Shown here: positions 31,548 through 42,500 of the stretch, piece after piece
Layout: each line of letters opens with the position of its first letter
Position numbering within the stretch: position 1 is the stretch's first letter
Assembly: GCF_000418325.1 (NCBI RefSeq)
Contig: NC_021658.1
Span: 13,620,501 to 13,684,500, forward strand
DNA: 64,000 nucleotides
Direction: 5' to 3'
DNA from: Sorangium cellulosum So0157-2
Lineage (GTDB): Bacteria > Myxococcota_A > Polyangia > Polyangiales > Polyangiaceae
Made by a program: the position numbers and the translations under genes
The notes under the pieces: model-generated
Told to the model about the DNA's origin: nothing
The model's database searches: none
Seen by the model: only the letters and a program-made list of their open reading frames with translations

Positions 31548-34043
31548 TCAGGCCGCGGTCTTCGGCTTGCTCGTCGGATCGACCTCCGGCGGGCGCCTCG
31601 GCTTGCTCCGGGGCTCGGCCTCGACGGCCGCCCTGGCCTGCGCCGGCGACAGCGAGGGCGCCGCGGCGCGCTTGCCGCCGGGCGGCGCGCCGTCGTGCCC
31701 CGCGGGCGCCGCGCCGCCGCCCGCCGCGGGCGCCCTGCGCTGCGGCGCGGGCGCCGCCGCCGCGGGCCTCGCCGACGCGGGCCGGGCCGCCGCGGGCGGC
31801 GCGGACCTCGACGGCGCGGGCGGCTCCGACGCGGGCCTCGCCGGCGCGGGCGGCTCCGACGCGGGCTTCGCCGGCGCGCTCGCCTCCGGCGCGGGCGGGT
31901 GGCCGCTGCCGGACCGCATCGACGGCGACCACGCCGTCGAGCGGTTCCGGCCCGACCGCTTCGAGACGTACAGCGACTCGTCCGCGGCCTTGAAGAGCTC
32001 CTCCCACGTGCTGCCCGCCTCGGGGTACGTGGCGATCCCGATCGAGCAGGTGACCTGGCACTGCACCGGGCCGCTGCTCCCGGCCGCGTGGAACGTCGTC
32101 CGGCCGAGCTCCTCGCGCACGCGCTCGGCCAGCAGCATCGCGCCGCGCGCGTCCGTCTCCTCGCAGATCACCACGAACTCCTCGCCGCCGAAGCGCGCGA
32201 CCGCGTCGGTCGTGCGCTTGGCGCGCCGGAGCACGTCGCCGAGCCCCTTGATGATCACGTCGCCCACGTCGTGGCCGTACGTGTCGTTCACCTTCTTGAA
32301 GTGGTCGATGTCGGTCACGAGCACCGAGAGCCGCCGCGAGAACCTGCGCGCCGCCGTGATCTTCTGGTCGGCCACCTCGAGCATCGCCCGCTTGTTGAGC
32401 AGCCCGGTGAGCCCGTCCATGGTCGCGAGCTCCTCGAGGCGCCGCATCATCCGCGCGTTCGAGAGCGACACGGCCATGTGGCTCGCGAGGACCTCGAGCG
32501 TGCTGCGCACCGAGTCGGTGAAGGCCGCGCGCCGCCGCGAGCCGAGGACCAGCGTCCCGAGCGGCCGGTCGTGGACGACGAGCGGGAGCACGATGATCGA
32601 CGGCATCGACGGCGGGGTGACGCGGCGGGTGAAGACGACCTGCCGCTTCTCGTCGTACTCGCCGCGGTACGGCAGCGGGTGCCGGTTCTGGAGCACCATC
32701 GAGACGAGCCCGGCGTTGTGGCGGAACCGCTGCCCGGTCAGCTCGGCGACCCCATCGCCGCTCACGGCGCGGATCTCGTGGACCTTCTGGGCCTCGTCGT
32801 AGAGCGTGACCGCCGCGAAATCGACCGACGTGATCTCGCGGGCGCTCGTGACCCCCGCCTCGATGACGCCCGGCTCGGTCGTGGCGGCGCCGAGCGCCTC
32901 GGCGGCGCGGTAGAGCTTGCCCTGCTCGACCTTGGCGCGCTCGAGCTGGACGAAGACGCGCTCGTTCTGGATGGCGCGCACGGCGTAGCGGCACGCCTCG
33001 TCGATGAGCTCGAGCTCCCGCGGCGAGAACGGCCGGTCCTCGACGCGATCGACGACGAGCACGCCGCGGAGCTGGCCGTGCTCGAACACCGGCAGCGCGC
33101 ACACGGCGCGCACCGGGGAGGGGCCGACGTAATAGGGGAGCTTGTAGCCGGGCTTGAGGCCGCCGATGACGACCGGCGCGCGCTGCGTGATCGCCGCGCC
33201 GAAGACGCCGTCGCCCGAGAGGAACGGGCCCTCGGAGAGGTTCGGGGCGTCGCTCGCGAGCTCGCTGATGCGCAGGTGCGTGCCAGCGTCGTTCTGCCAG
33301 AGGAGCATCGCGGTGTAGAGATCGAGCGACTCGCGCAGCAGGCGGAGCGCGAAGAGCACCGACTGGTGGATCTCCTCGACGCCGGAGCGGGCGAGCCGCT
33401 CGTCGTCGCCCTTCTGGGCGGCGCCGCGCGCCTGGGCCGGGGCGGAGAGCAGGCGGTAGCTGCGCGCGTCGTCGCGGAGCCGCTCGATCTCGGCCTTGAG
33501 CCGGGTGTTGGAGGCCTTCCGGACGCGGCCGATCTCGGCGCGGAGGATGGCCGCGTTCAAGACCGAGAAGACGGCCATGAAGCCGATGTGCGGCGCGGCG
33601 GCGCCCCACGCGATCGGCGCGCCGCGCTTGGCCATGGCCGAGCGGACGGCGAGCTCGAGGGCCGCGGCGGCGAGCGCGACGAGGAGCGAGGCGCCGGGGC
33701 GGGCGAACGCGCTCACGAGGGCGATGACGACGTAGAGGGCGGCGTGGGCGTCGCCGTCGAGCGAGCCGTCGAGGCGGAGGACCGCGGCGAACGTCGCGAC
33801 GACCAGGAGGGCGCCGACCTCGAGGTCGAGCAGCGCGCTCGCCTCGATGGCGGCGGCGCGCCGCCGCGCCCGCTGGACGAGCGCCGCGACCAGCACGATC
33901 AGCGCCACGGCGGCCGCGAGCTTCGGCAGGGGCTCGGCCGCGTCGAGGACGACGAGCCCCCCGAGGGCCAGCGCGCAGGCGAGCGGCGCCGCGTTGCGCG
34001 CGATACGGCGGGCGGTGAGCACGGCGAGCACCAGGTTGGCCAT
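31548..34043 (-). CDS. Membrane GAF-GAF-GGDEF diguanylate cyclase
   Basis: This 831-residue protein starts at ATG 34043. Several membrane helices occupy about the first 170 residues, followed by a coiled helix, two GAF-like sensory domains (about 215-370 and 390-540) and a GGDEF domain. Its active site GGEEF is intact, with the inhibitory I-site RTTD five residues upstream, so it should make c-di-GMP and be feedback-inhibited. DLYTAMLLWQND and RAVCALPVFEHGQLRGVLVVD are in the first GAF domain. The last 140 residues are an Ala/Pro-rich tail. c-di-GMP in myxobacteria affects motility and development. Confidence 0.87.
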   Translation of the reverse strand: MANLVLAVLTARRIARNAAPLACALALGGLVVLDAAEPLPKLAAAVALIVLVAALVQRARRRAAAIEASALLDLEVGALLVVATFAAVLRLDGSLDGDAHAALYVVIALVSAFARPGASLLVALAAAALELAVRSAMAKRGAPIAWGAAAPHIGFMAVFSVLNAAILRAEIGRVRKASNTRLKAEIERLRDDARSYRLLSAPAQARGAAQKGDDERLARSGVEEIHQSVLFALRLLRESLDLYTAMLLWQNDAGTHLRISELASDAPNLSEGPFLSGDGVFGAAITQRAPVVIGGLKPGYKLPYYVGPSPVRAVCALPVFEHGQLRGVLVVDRVEDRPFSPRELELIDEACRYAVRAIQNERVFVQLERAKVEQGKLYRAAEALGAATTEPGVIEAGVTSAREITSVDFAAVTLYDEAQKVHEIRAVSGDGVAELTGQRFRHNAGLVSMVLQNRHPLPYRGEYDEKRQVVFTRRVTPPSMPSIIVLPLVVHDRPLGTLVLGSRRRAAFTDSVRSTLEVLASHMAVSLSNARMMRRLEELATMDGLTGLLNKRAMLEVADQKITAARRFSRRLSVLVTDIDHFKKVNDTYGHDVGDVIIKGLGDVLRRAKRTTDAVARFGGEEFVVICEETDARGAMLLAERVREELGRTTFHAAGSSGPVQCQVTCSIGIATYPEAGSTWEELFKAADESLYVSKRSGRNRSTAWSPSMRSGSGHPPAPEASAPAKPASEPPAPARPASEPPAPSRSAPPAAARPASARPAAAAPAPQRRAPAAGGGAAPAGHDGAPPGGKRAAAPSLSPAQARAAVEAEPRSKPRRPPEVDPTSKPKTAA

Positions 34044-34447
34044 GGGCTCGCATGCCGGTAGCAGAGGTCGATCCTCCGGGCCCAGTTCTCTGCCGGCGCA
34101 AGGACGAGGCCGCCCAGTGCGGGGAAAGGGGCGAGAATGGGGGTGGGGGTGTGACGTGGAGCCGTGGAGGGAGGAGAGGTCGAGGGGGCTGGCTCGGATA
34201 TGCGGAGGCGGGGCAACGATCCTTGTCGACACGTGCGCGGCTCGACGATCGCCAGCGGGCACCGTGAACGACCTCGCGGGGGCACCTGAGCTGCCCCACG
34301 GGACCGTGGACGGTGGGTACGACCGGAGCGCGAGATCGATTGGGGCTGGTTGGCCTTTGGGAGGCACGGCGCACGACTGTGTCGATTGTGTGGCGGCTAA
34401 CTAACTTCTGGACGAGCACCGGGAGAGCAGCGATAGAGTAACGGATC
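34044..34447. promoter_or_regulatory. Divergent regulatory gap with palindromes
   Basis: This 404-bp gap separates divergent genes. Two overlapping palindromes stand out: CCACGG-GA-CCGTGG at 34296-34309 and ACCGT-GG-ACGGT at 34303-34314. A hairpin GGGGCA/TGCCCC lies at 34279-34297. The ACCGT/ACGGT half-sites resemble those at 36227-36309 after the regulator gene. No clear sigma-70 or sigma-54 promoter was found. Confidence 0.5.
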
Positions 34448-36214
34448 GTGTCTCAGCGTCAGTGCAGCACCGAGATCAGGGGCGGTGACAGCTTCGAGGC
34501 TGTCGCTCAGGCGTCCGCTCTTACGACAAGGATGACCGAGGGAGCGCGAGGCGAGCCGGGCAGCTCGGCGGAACGCTCCTTCTGGGAGTCATGGCATCAG
34601 GTCGAGACGCTGAATGGCCTCGAGACGCCGCCGGCGCGGTGCGCCTCCGGAGGGCCCCATGGCCTGCGTTTCACGCTGCTCTACCACCCGGACCTGCGCC
34701 GGGTCGGCGCGCGGGCAACCGTGGTGGCCGCCCCCGGGTACGCGGTGCCCCTTTCCCGCCTCGAGCCCGATTTCGCGCAGCCGCGCAGCCACGAGCGCGC
34801 GCCGCTCTGCGACCCTCACGTGAGCCGGAAACCTCACCTTGTGACGTGGGGCGCAGACGAGTCGCTGACCATCACGCCCGCGGGGCGAGGCCAGCTGTCC
34901 GTGGAAGGAGAGCCCATCGACGACGCGCATCGGTTTTCAGCGGAGGCCCTGCGCGCCGGCCTGATTTTGCAGCTCTCCAAGAAGATCGTGATCCTGGTCC
35001 ATGTCGTGACCACCGCGCCCCCTGCGCCGAGACACGGGCTTGTCGGCGAGAGCGACGCTCTCGAGGAGGTCCTCAGGTCGGTCGCGCGCGTCGCCGATCT
35101 ACAGGTACCAGTCCTGCTTCGGGGAGAGACCGGCGTCGGCAAGGAGCGCGTTGCGCAGGCGATCCACCAGGCGAGCCCGCGGGCCTGTCGTCCCTGGCTC
35201 GCCGTGAACATGGCCGCGCTCGCCCCGACCACCGCCGCCTCGGAGCTGTTCGGGCACGCGAAGGGGTCGTTCACGGGCGCTCACCACCGCCACGTCGGCC
35301 TCTTCGAGCGCGCGCACGGCGGGACGCTCTTCCTCGACGAGATCGGCGATATGCCAATGGATGTCCAGGCGATGCTGCTCCGGGCGCTCGAGACCGGCAC
35401 GATCCGGCCGCTCGGCGAGGGCGAGGAGCGCGCGGTGGATGTCAGGATCATCGCGGCGACGGACGCCGACCTGGAGCAAGCCGTCGAGCAAGGCAGGTTT
35501 CGCGCGCCGCTGCTCCATCGGCTACAGGGCTACACCATCACGATTCCTTCCCTCCGCCAGAGCCGCGAGGATATCCCCCGCCTTCTGCTCCACTTTCTGC
35601 GCGAGGAGCTCGCGCGCGTCGGAGAGCTGTCCCGGCTGGAGCCGCCCGTGGACGGCGCCCTGCCATGGTTTCCTCGATCCCTCATGGTGCGGCTGATCCA
35701 GCACGGCTGGCCCGGCAACGTGCGCCAGCTCCGGAACGTCGCGCGACAGCTGGTGATCTCCAGCCGCGGCTCCGACGCCGTCGTCATCGATGAGAGCCTG
35801 GAGCGGATGCTGGAGCAGGCGGGTCGAACAGCGCGGCCCCCGTCGGATGCACCGCGCCTGGCCGAGAGGCGAGATGCGGACGCCTCCACGGCCAATCCAG
35901 CGGACCACCCCATGGACCGGGAGGTCGACGAGGACGCCTTGCTCAGGGCGCTTCGGCAGAGCCACTGGTCGATCGGACCCGCGGCGGCGACGCTCGGCGT
36001 CTCGCGCACCGCCCTCTACCGTCTCATCGAGCGAAGCCCTCACGTCCGCAAGGCGGCGGACATCCCGGAGGACGAGCTGATGCGCTGCCACGAGGCGTGC
36101 GGCGGGGATCTCGACGCCATGTCGGCGCGTCTCGAGGTGTCGAAGCGGGGGCTGACGCTGCGCCTGCGGGAGCTCGGTCGCTCCGGGCGGCTGCGCGAGG
36201 CGCCGCCGGACTGA
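34448..36214 (+). CDS. FHA-sigma-54 activator (enhancer-binding protein)
   Basis: This 588-residue protein has an FHA-like domain at about 72-185 and a sigma-54 AAA+ domain. Walker A is GETGVGKE (226-233), the sigma-54 contact loop is GSFTGA (273-278, usually GAFTGA), and Walker B is GTLFLDEIGD. A Fis-type helix-turn-helix (SIGPAAATLGVSRTALYRLI) lies near the end, followed by a second short helical repeat. It should activate a sigma-54 promoter, probably in response to a phosphothreonine signal. GTG 34448 was used; ATG 34532 is also possible. It lies just before the RHS gene. Confidence 0.85.
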   Translation: MSQRQCSTEIRGGDSFEAVAQASALTTRMTEGARGEPGSSAERSFWESWHQVETLNGLETPPARCASGGPHGLRFTLLYHPDLRRVGARATVVAAPGYAVPLSRLEPDFAQPRSHERAPLCDPHVSRKPHLVTWGADESLTITPAGRGQLSVEGEPIDDAHRFSAEALRAGLILQLSKKIVILVHVVTTAPPAPRHGLVGESDALEEVLRSVARVADLQVPVLLRGETGVGKERVAQAIHQASPRACRPWLAVNMAALAPTTAASELFGHAKGSFTGAHHRHVGLFERAHGGTLFLDEIGDMPMDVQAMLLRALETGTIRPLGEGEERAVDVRIIAATDADLEQAVEQGRFRAPLLHRLQGYTITIPSLRQSREDIPRLLLHFLREELARVGELSRLEPPVDGALPWFPRSLMVRLIQHGWPGNVRQLRNVARQLVISSRGSDAVVIDESLERMLEQAGRTARPPSDAPRLAERRDADASTANPADHPMDREVDEDALLRALRQSHWSIGPAAATLGVSRTALYRLIERSPHVRKAADIPEDELMRCHEACGGDLDAMSARLEVSKRGLTLRLRELGRSGRLREAPPD

Positions 36215-36226
36215 CCGTGGCGGGCC

Positions 36227-36309
36227 GGACGGTCCGTGGACCGTCCCGCTCATGGGCGGTCGGGCGACTCAAGCGCCCAGAAACCGTCCGCCAGCGTTCA
36301 CGGACGGTT
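36227..36309. promoter_or_regulatory. Clustered palindromes before the RHS gene
   Basis: A perfect 20-bp palindrome has arms GGACGGTCC (36227-36235) and GGACCGTCC (36238-36246). A second, AACCGTCCG (36282-36290) with CGGACGGTT (36301-36309), has a 10-base loop. All four half-sites share GGACSGT. They lie between the activator and the RHS start at 36558 and could be operators or transcript hairpins. Confidence 0.55.
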
Positions 36310-36557
36310 CGTGGACGCTCCACGGAGGGTTGAGCGGACCGCGCCGGGGGCAATGACGGGCTGAAATGGCCGGGGTTGGCGCCGCCTCGCCCCAGGCACA
36401 GCAGCTGCTTGACGGCGGCCGACGAGGGCGCGCTGGGCCGTCGCTCGACGGGCGCCGCGCGGGGCTCGCCGGGGGCAAAGGTCGCAGATCTCGAAAGCCC
36501 GAGGCTGCGAGCCCAACGCCGCCGTGCGCCTTTCGCGAACATCATAAGGAGCGATCC

Positions 36558-39500
36558 GTGTACAACCATCGATATTTAGCGTGGGCGCTCGCCTGGCTGC
36601 TCGCTGGGTGCGGAACCCACCAAGACGGGGCGGAGCGCGGGGACGCCCCGGAGCCCTTGTCCAACGTGCAAGAGGCGCTTGAGGCAGATTTCGACGACCT
36701 CGCGCCGCCGGATAGTGATATCGATCCTACCGATGACCCGCTCGACATTCTCAACCCTCCGCCGCCGGATCCGCCGGCGCCGCCGGAGGAACTCGTGATG
36801 CCCGCCGACCCGATCGTGCCGACGAGCGACCGGGTCGGTGCAATTCCGGCGACCTGGGCCGTAGAGCAAGGACGCGCAACATATCGTATCCCCATTGAAG
36901 TTCCGAAAGGTCGTGCAGGAATGCAGCCCGACCTTGCGCTCTCCTACGAAAGCGGCGATGGGAACGGACCGGCAGGCGTGGGGTGGAGCGTGACGGGGTT
37001 GTCCTCCATCAAGCGGTGCGCGAGGACAATAGCGACCGACGGAAGGCCGCGCGGTGTCAATTTCGATGACAAGGACGCATATTGTCTGGACGGACAGAGG
37101 TTGCTTCATGTTCCGTTGCACCCAGCCCCGCCGGGCGCGATCGAGATGCGGACAGAGCGAGACTCCATGGCGCGCGTCCTCCTGTATGGCGGTCTGGCAG
37201 ACCCAACGCGCTTCGAGGTGTGGGGCAAGGATGGGCGAATTTCTACCTACGAGCGCCTCGCAGCCAAGCGTATCCGTCCGACCACGGTGACGTCCGGTTA
37301 CGTGGAGGAGAACGAGATCGGCGTCGCGTGGGTCCTGGCGCGGGTGGAGGACCGCGCCGGCAACGCGATCACGATCTCGTACGACACGCGGCAGAATAGC
37401 TCCGCGCCGTTCGATTTCGCCTATGCGCCACAAAATATCGAGTACACGTCACGACAGGGAGAGTCTCCGCGCAGGAAGGTCCGCTTCGTGTACGAGTCGA
37501 ACCCGGACGATCAGTTTCGATATATCAGCGGCGTGCGCCTGAGCCAGCCCTGGCGGCTGCAGCGGCTGGAGATGTACGCGCTGGGCTGGCGATCGCCCGA
37601 CACAACCCTGGCGTGGGAGTACCGGCTATCGTATGAGGAGAGCCCGACGACGGGACGCTCGCGGCTCCACCGGGTTGAGCGGTGCGGAGCCGAGGGGTCG
37701 TGCCTGCGCGCCAAGGTGATGGAGTACGATGATCGGCCCCTCGCGTTCGAGGCGAAGCCAGTCGCCGCGCACGACGCGCCGAAGCCGCACTGGCTGGACA
37801 GCGAGCCGAAGCCGCTCGTGATCGACGCGGATGGGGACGGGCGCGATGACCTCATCTACCGTATCTTCGGCACCAATAGAGACTTCGGCACCCCCAGCTA
37901 CGACGATCCTACGGAAAACTCGCTTTGGCTGCGCCTGGGGACCGCCGACGGCCTCGGGGCGCCCATTCGACTGCTAGCCGGCGCTGGCGTTGACGATACG
38001 CTCACGTTCTTCGTGGCGGCTTCCATCAAGGTGGATGTGAATGCCAGCGGGAAGATGGCATTCATAGCGCAGGGGTGGGGAGACCATCCGAGCTATCAGC
38101 TTCTCCGATTCAACCCGTCTACCAAGCGACTGGACTCCGCGGGTTTGGCGTTCCCGGGACTCATCGGGACCGAAGGCTACAGGCCGTTGCCCGCAGTCGC
38201 GGCAGACATCGACGGCGATGGTCGCGCAGATATCGTTCATCATCCTATGGATGAGTCCGGGGAGTTCAATATCCACTGGAACCGAGCGCCGTCATTTAAC
38301 TCACTACCTCAGATCATCCAAGGACCCGTTGAGGCATGCCCCACCTCGCAGCGGGTTCTGGACAAGACGGGCGACGGGCGTGGGGACGTTCTGTTCGGCT
38401 GCGGATCAAAGCAGCTCCTGACGGCCGCCGACGCTGGAGCCATCGTCGTCGAGGACGCCGACGACCTCTACGGCGACGGGGACGACCTGTTCGTCGACAT
38501 GAACGCGGATGGGTTGGACGATCTGGTTTATCCGATATACGACGACGGAGTGACCGGTGTACGCTGGAATACCGGCAGAGGGTTTGGGCCCGTCGAAACG
38601 GTTCCGAATGGACCGGTTCCCGATACGTTACAGAACACCGACGAGGGCTTGCGGACGGTCGACTTTAACGGTGACGGTCGTACTGATTTCGTCGTCTTCC
38701 GCAACTACCCGACCAGAGAGATCGAGGTGTCACTGTCGACGAGCAGGGGCGGCTACCAGCCAACCATCATGTTGCCGTTCGACTCGGGGATGCTCTTCAA
38801 CAACGGAGATATGCCCTGGGGCGCGTCGCGCGTCGGCGACTTCAACGGGGATGGGCAGACGGACCTGGTCCACGTCAACTCCACGACGTCTGACTGGGAG
38901 GTGCTGCTGAACCGCGGTGTTGACGCCGATCGCGTGGTCGCCGTGAGAGACGAGTCCGCGGAGCAGCCGCAGGTCCGCTTCTTCTACGCGCGCGTGCGGC
39001 CCGACTCCCCCGCCACGTGCGTCTATCCGCAAGTATGCCAGAAGCGCGGGGTGTCGGTCGTGCAGCAGCTCTGGGAAAACCAGGGCAGTCAAGTCGCCGC
39101 GTTCCGCCGGACGATCTACGGGTACCGTGATCTGCGGTACGACTGGTCCTCTCGGAAGTCGCTGGGGTTCGGTGAGATTCGCATGTGGGAGCCCGAGCGC
39201 CCTCGAGAGACGCGGATCACCTACGACCACACGACCCGGATCGATTCCCGCTATCCTCTCGCCGGGTTGCCGTCCAAGACGGTGGTGATTACCCCTGTCC
39301 TCGGACCGTCGGTGGTAGGTATGCCTCCGGCGACGAGCGCGCCTACCACGCGCATCGTCGAGACTGCGAAGCAACATGCGGTAAAGCTGCTGCATTCCGG
39401 CCTCACGTATTTCGTCTACCCGTACGCATGGACCGAGAACGAGTGGGAGCAGGCGGCGTCCATCGACTGGGCAGACTTCGCGTGGACCCATGTGAGCTAC

Positions 39501-42500
39501 GCAGGATCGAGCATGCCGAGCACGCGGCGCGAGCAGGTGGGGTCGCAAGCCCTCGATGAGTTCGCGAACGTCACCCAGGTGGCCACACTCACGACGGGTG
39601 GGCAGCGTCATATCGTTTCGACGACGTACGACAACCTGACGGAGAACTGGCTCATCGGACTCCCGCGGCAGCGGCTCGAGACGGAGTACAAGAACGGAAG
39701 CACGCCCCCCGCGCCACGCAAGGTGGAGTGGACGTACGACGAACGCGGCCTGTTGCGCGTTATAGACATCGAAAAAGGGCATACGAATGAGTCGATTCCA
39801 ATCTCAATAACGTACAGCCGTAACCCGGACGGCCTCCCATGGATGGTCGTGCACTCGCCGGTCAGCGGTGAAGATCGACGGCAGTACATCGACTGGGGCG
39901 ACGCGTCGCTGGGCGACGAGCGCGTCTTCCCCAAGCAGAGATGGACAAACGTGAATGGCATCGATCATTCGCGGTGGACTGTTTACCATCCCGCGACCGG
40001 AGATCTGATCGCCGAGATGGACAGCAACGGCGTCATCGTGACGCGGCAGTACGACGAGTTCCACCGCTTGCGCGCGGAGACTCCGGAGGGCGGCGCTCCC
40101 ACCGGCGTGACCTATGAAGCGCTTCGCGAGGGTCCGCTGGTGACGGGGACGAAGGCGACGGTCGCGCGCGGCGGCGCCGTGGCGGCGGGCCGGGACATCC
40201 TCTTTTGGGATGAGCTTTCGCGCCCGATTGAAATGGCCCACGAGCGCTTCGACGGAGCGCTCGCGAGCAGCCGCCAGAGCTATGACGTGCTGGGGCGCGT
40301 CGTTCGGACGACGCGGCGGGCCACGCCGGAAGAGGCGGTGCAGGTCACCCATTATAGCTACGACTCGCTCGACAGGCTGGTCGAGGAGCGGCGCCCGGAT
40401 GGGAGCCGCAATCGCTACGAGCACTCGCTCCTTGAGACCACCTCCTTCGACGCCGAGGGGCGCGAGCACCGCACCACGATCGATTGGGACGGGCGCCTGG
40501 TGTCCAGCACCCGGGTCGCGCCGGAGGGGACCCAGACGCTGCGCTACGTGTACGAGCCGTTCAGCCTGCTCGGCAAGGTGATCAACGAGTCCAGCGGGAA
40601 TTTGGTGCTCCTGGAGCAACGTTATGATCAGCGCGGCCGGCGCAGATGGCATAAGGAGCCTGTGTCGGCGGCGACGACCGTGACGTACAACGCGTTCGGA
40701 GAGATGGTCGCGCTCGCTGATTCGATGTCCACACGCACGTTCGAGCGCGACGCGATGGGGCGTGTCGAGGAGATGGTGGACGCGGATGGCGAGACGGAGT
40801 TCGTCTGGGATACGGCGGCGTACGGCGTCGGCCGGCTGGCCAGCTCTACCAGCCCGGACGGGGTTCAAAAGACCTTCGCGTACGACGCGCACGGGCGGCC
40901 AGAGGCGACGACGTGGACCATCGACGGCAGCTCGTACGTCATTCAGCAGACGTACGATGCGCTGGGGCGGGTGGATCTGCTAGAGTACCCGTCCGTGGAG
41001 GGAGCGACCGGGTTTCAGGTGAAGCACCGCTACAACGCCCATGGCTACCTTCATGAGGTCGTCCGCCGGCTTGTGGCCGGAAATGGGTCGATCAGCAGCG
41101 CGGTCTTTCTTCCGATCTGGCGCATGAACAGCCGCAACAGCGACGATCAGCCGCTCTCTGTTCAGCTGGGCGCGGCGGTCGAGACGACGTACAGCTACGA
41201 GCCGCTGACAGGGCGGCTGGATCGGGTTCAGACTCCTGGGGTGTACGATCTCGACTACGACTACTATCTGGATGGGCGCGTCAAGCGACGCTACGACAGG
41301 CAGTCGAACCGGGACGAGACGTTCGGGTATGACGCGCGCGAGCAGCTCAGGTGGTGGGAGCTGCAGACCAGCACGACGTCGACGAGGACGGATTACTCGT
41401 ATGACGCCCTGGGAAACGTCAAGGAGGTGTTCGTCGACGGCACGCTTCGGGAGGAATACGTCTTCGGGCCGCCTTACAGGCCGAGCGAGGTCCGGATCGG
41501 CGGCGCGGTGGCGGACACGCTCTCGTACGACGTTCGCGGTCGTCTGTTCAGCCGAGGTGGGCCACGCGCCCCGATGGGCGTGACGTTCACGGAGTTTGAC
41601 CTGCCCAAGCTGGTAGTGCACGGGGGCGGCACGACCTCGTTCCGGTACGACGCCGACGGCAAGCGTGTGATGAAGGAGGGCCCTTCGGGAACGGTATTGA
41701 CGCTCGGTCGGCTGTACGAGCGGCGGACGGAGGGAGCGCAAACAACCCACGTCTTCCATGTATTCGCGGGCGGCGAGGAGGTGGCGCAGCACTTCGTTCA
41801 CCCGGACGGGAGTTCACAGGACCGCTTCGTGCAGAAGGACGCGCTCGGAAGCGTGGGCGTGGTGCTGCGCCCGGATGGCAGCGTGCTCTCCCGGAACTTC
41901 CATGAGCCCTTCGGTGGGCGCATCGACGAGAACGGGACGCCGATCGCCGGTCTGCCCCTCGGGATCAGCGACGTGCGGACCGGGTTCACGGGGCACGAGC
42001 ATGATGACGAGCTCGGCTGGATCGATATGCAGGGGCGTGTCTACGATCCGAGTCTTCGTCGGTTCCTCACGTCCGATCCCGTCATCCCGTCGCCGCTGAC
42101 GGCGCAAGGGTACAATCCGTATGCCTACGTCTTGAACGATCCCCTCAACCTGAGGGATCCGACGGGCTTCCAGCCGTGCGACGGGACGAACTGCACGCCG
42201 AACACGCCCGAGACGATCGCGCCGCCGCCGGGCGTCACCATCGATAGCGACGGCACTGGCACGAAGGAGGTGAATGTCTTCGAGGACGGTGAGGCGCTCC
42301 TTCCCGAAGACGATGGCTCCATCGAGGGCTCCGGCGGTGACGGTGGAGCGAGTCCTGGCGGAGGACTTGGCGGCGCAGAGGGCGGCCCCTCGTCGGAGGG
42401 GGACAGAGGGGAACTCAGGTTCAGCATCGCTCCGATGACGGGGGCGGACGCGCGCCTTCTCCTGCACACCTGCCTCGATGCTTGTGGCTTCGCGCCGCCT

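Noticed and set aside
36364..36380. A sigma-54 promoter (TGGC...GC) before the RHS gene
   Set aside because: The spacing between the GG and GC elements is one base short of the required 10, so it does not fit.
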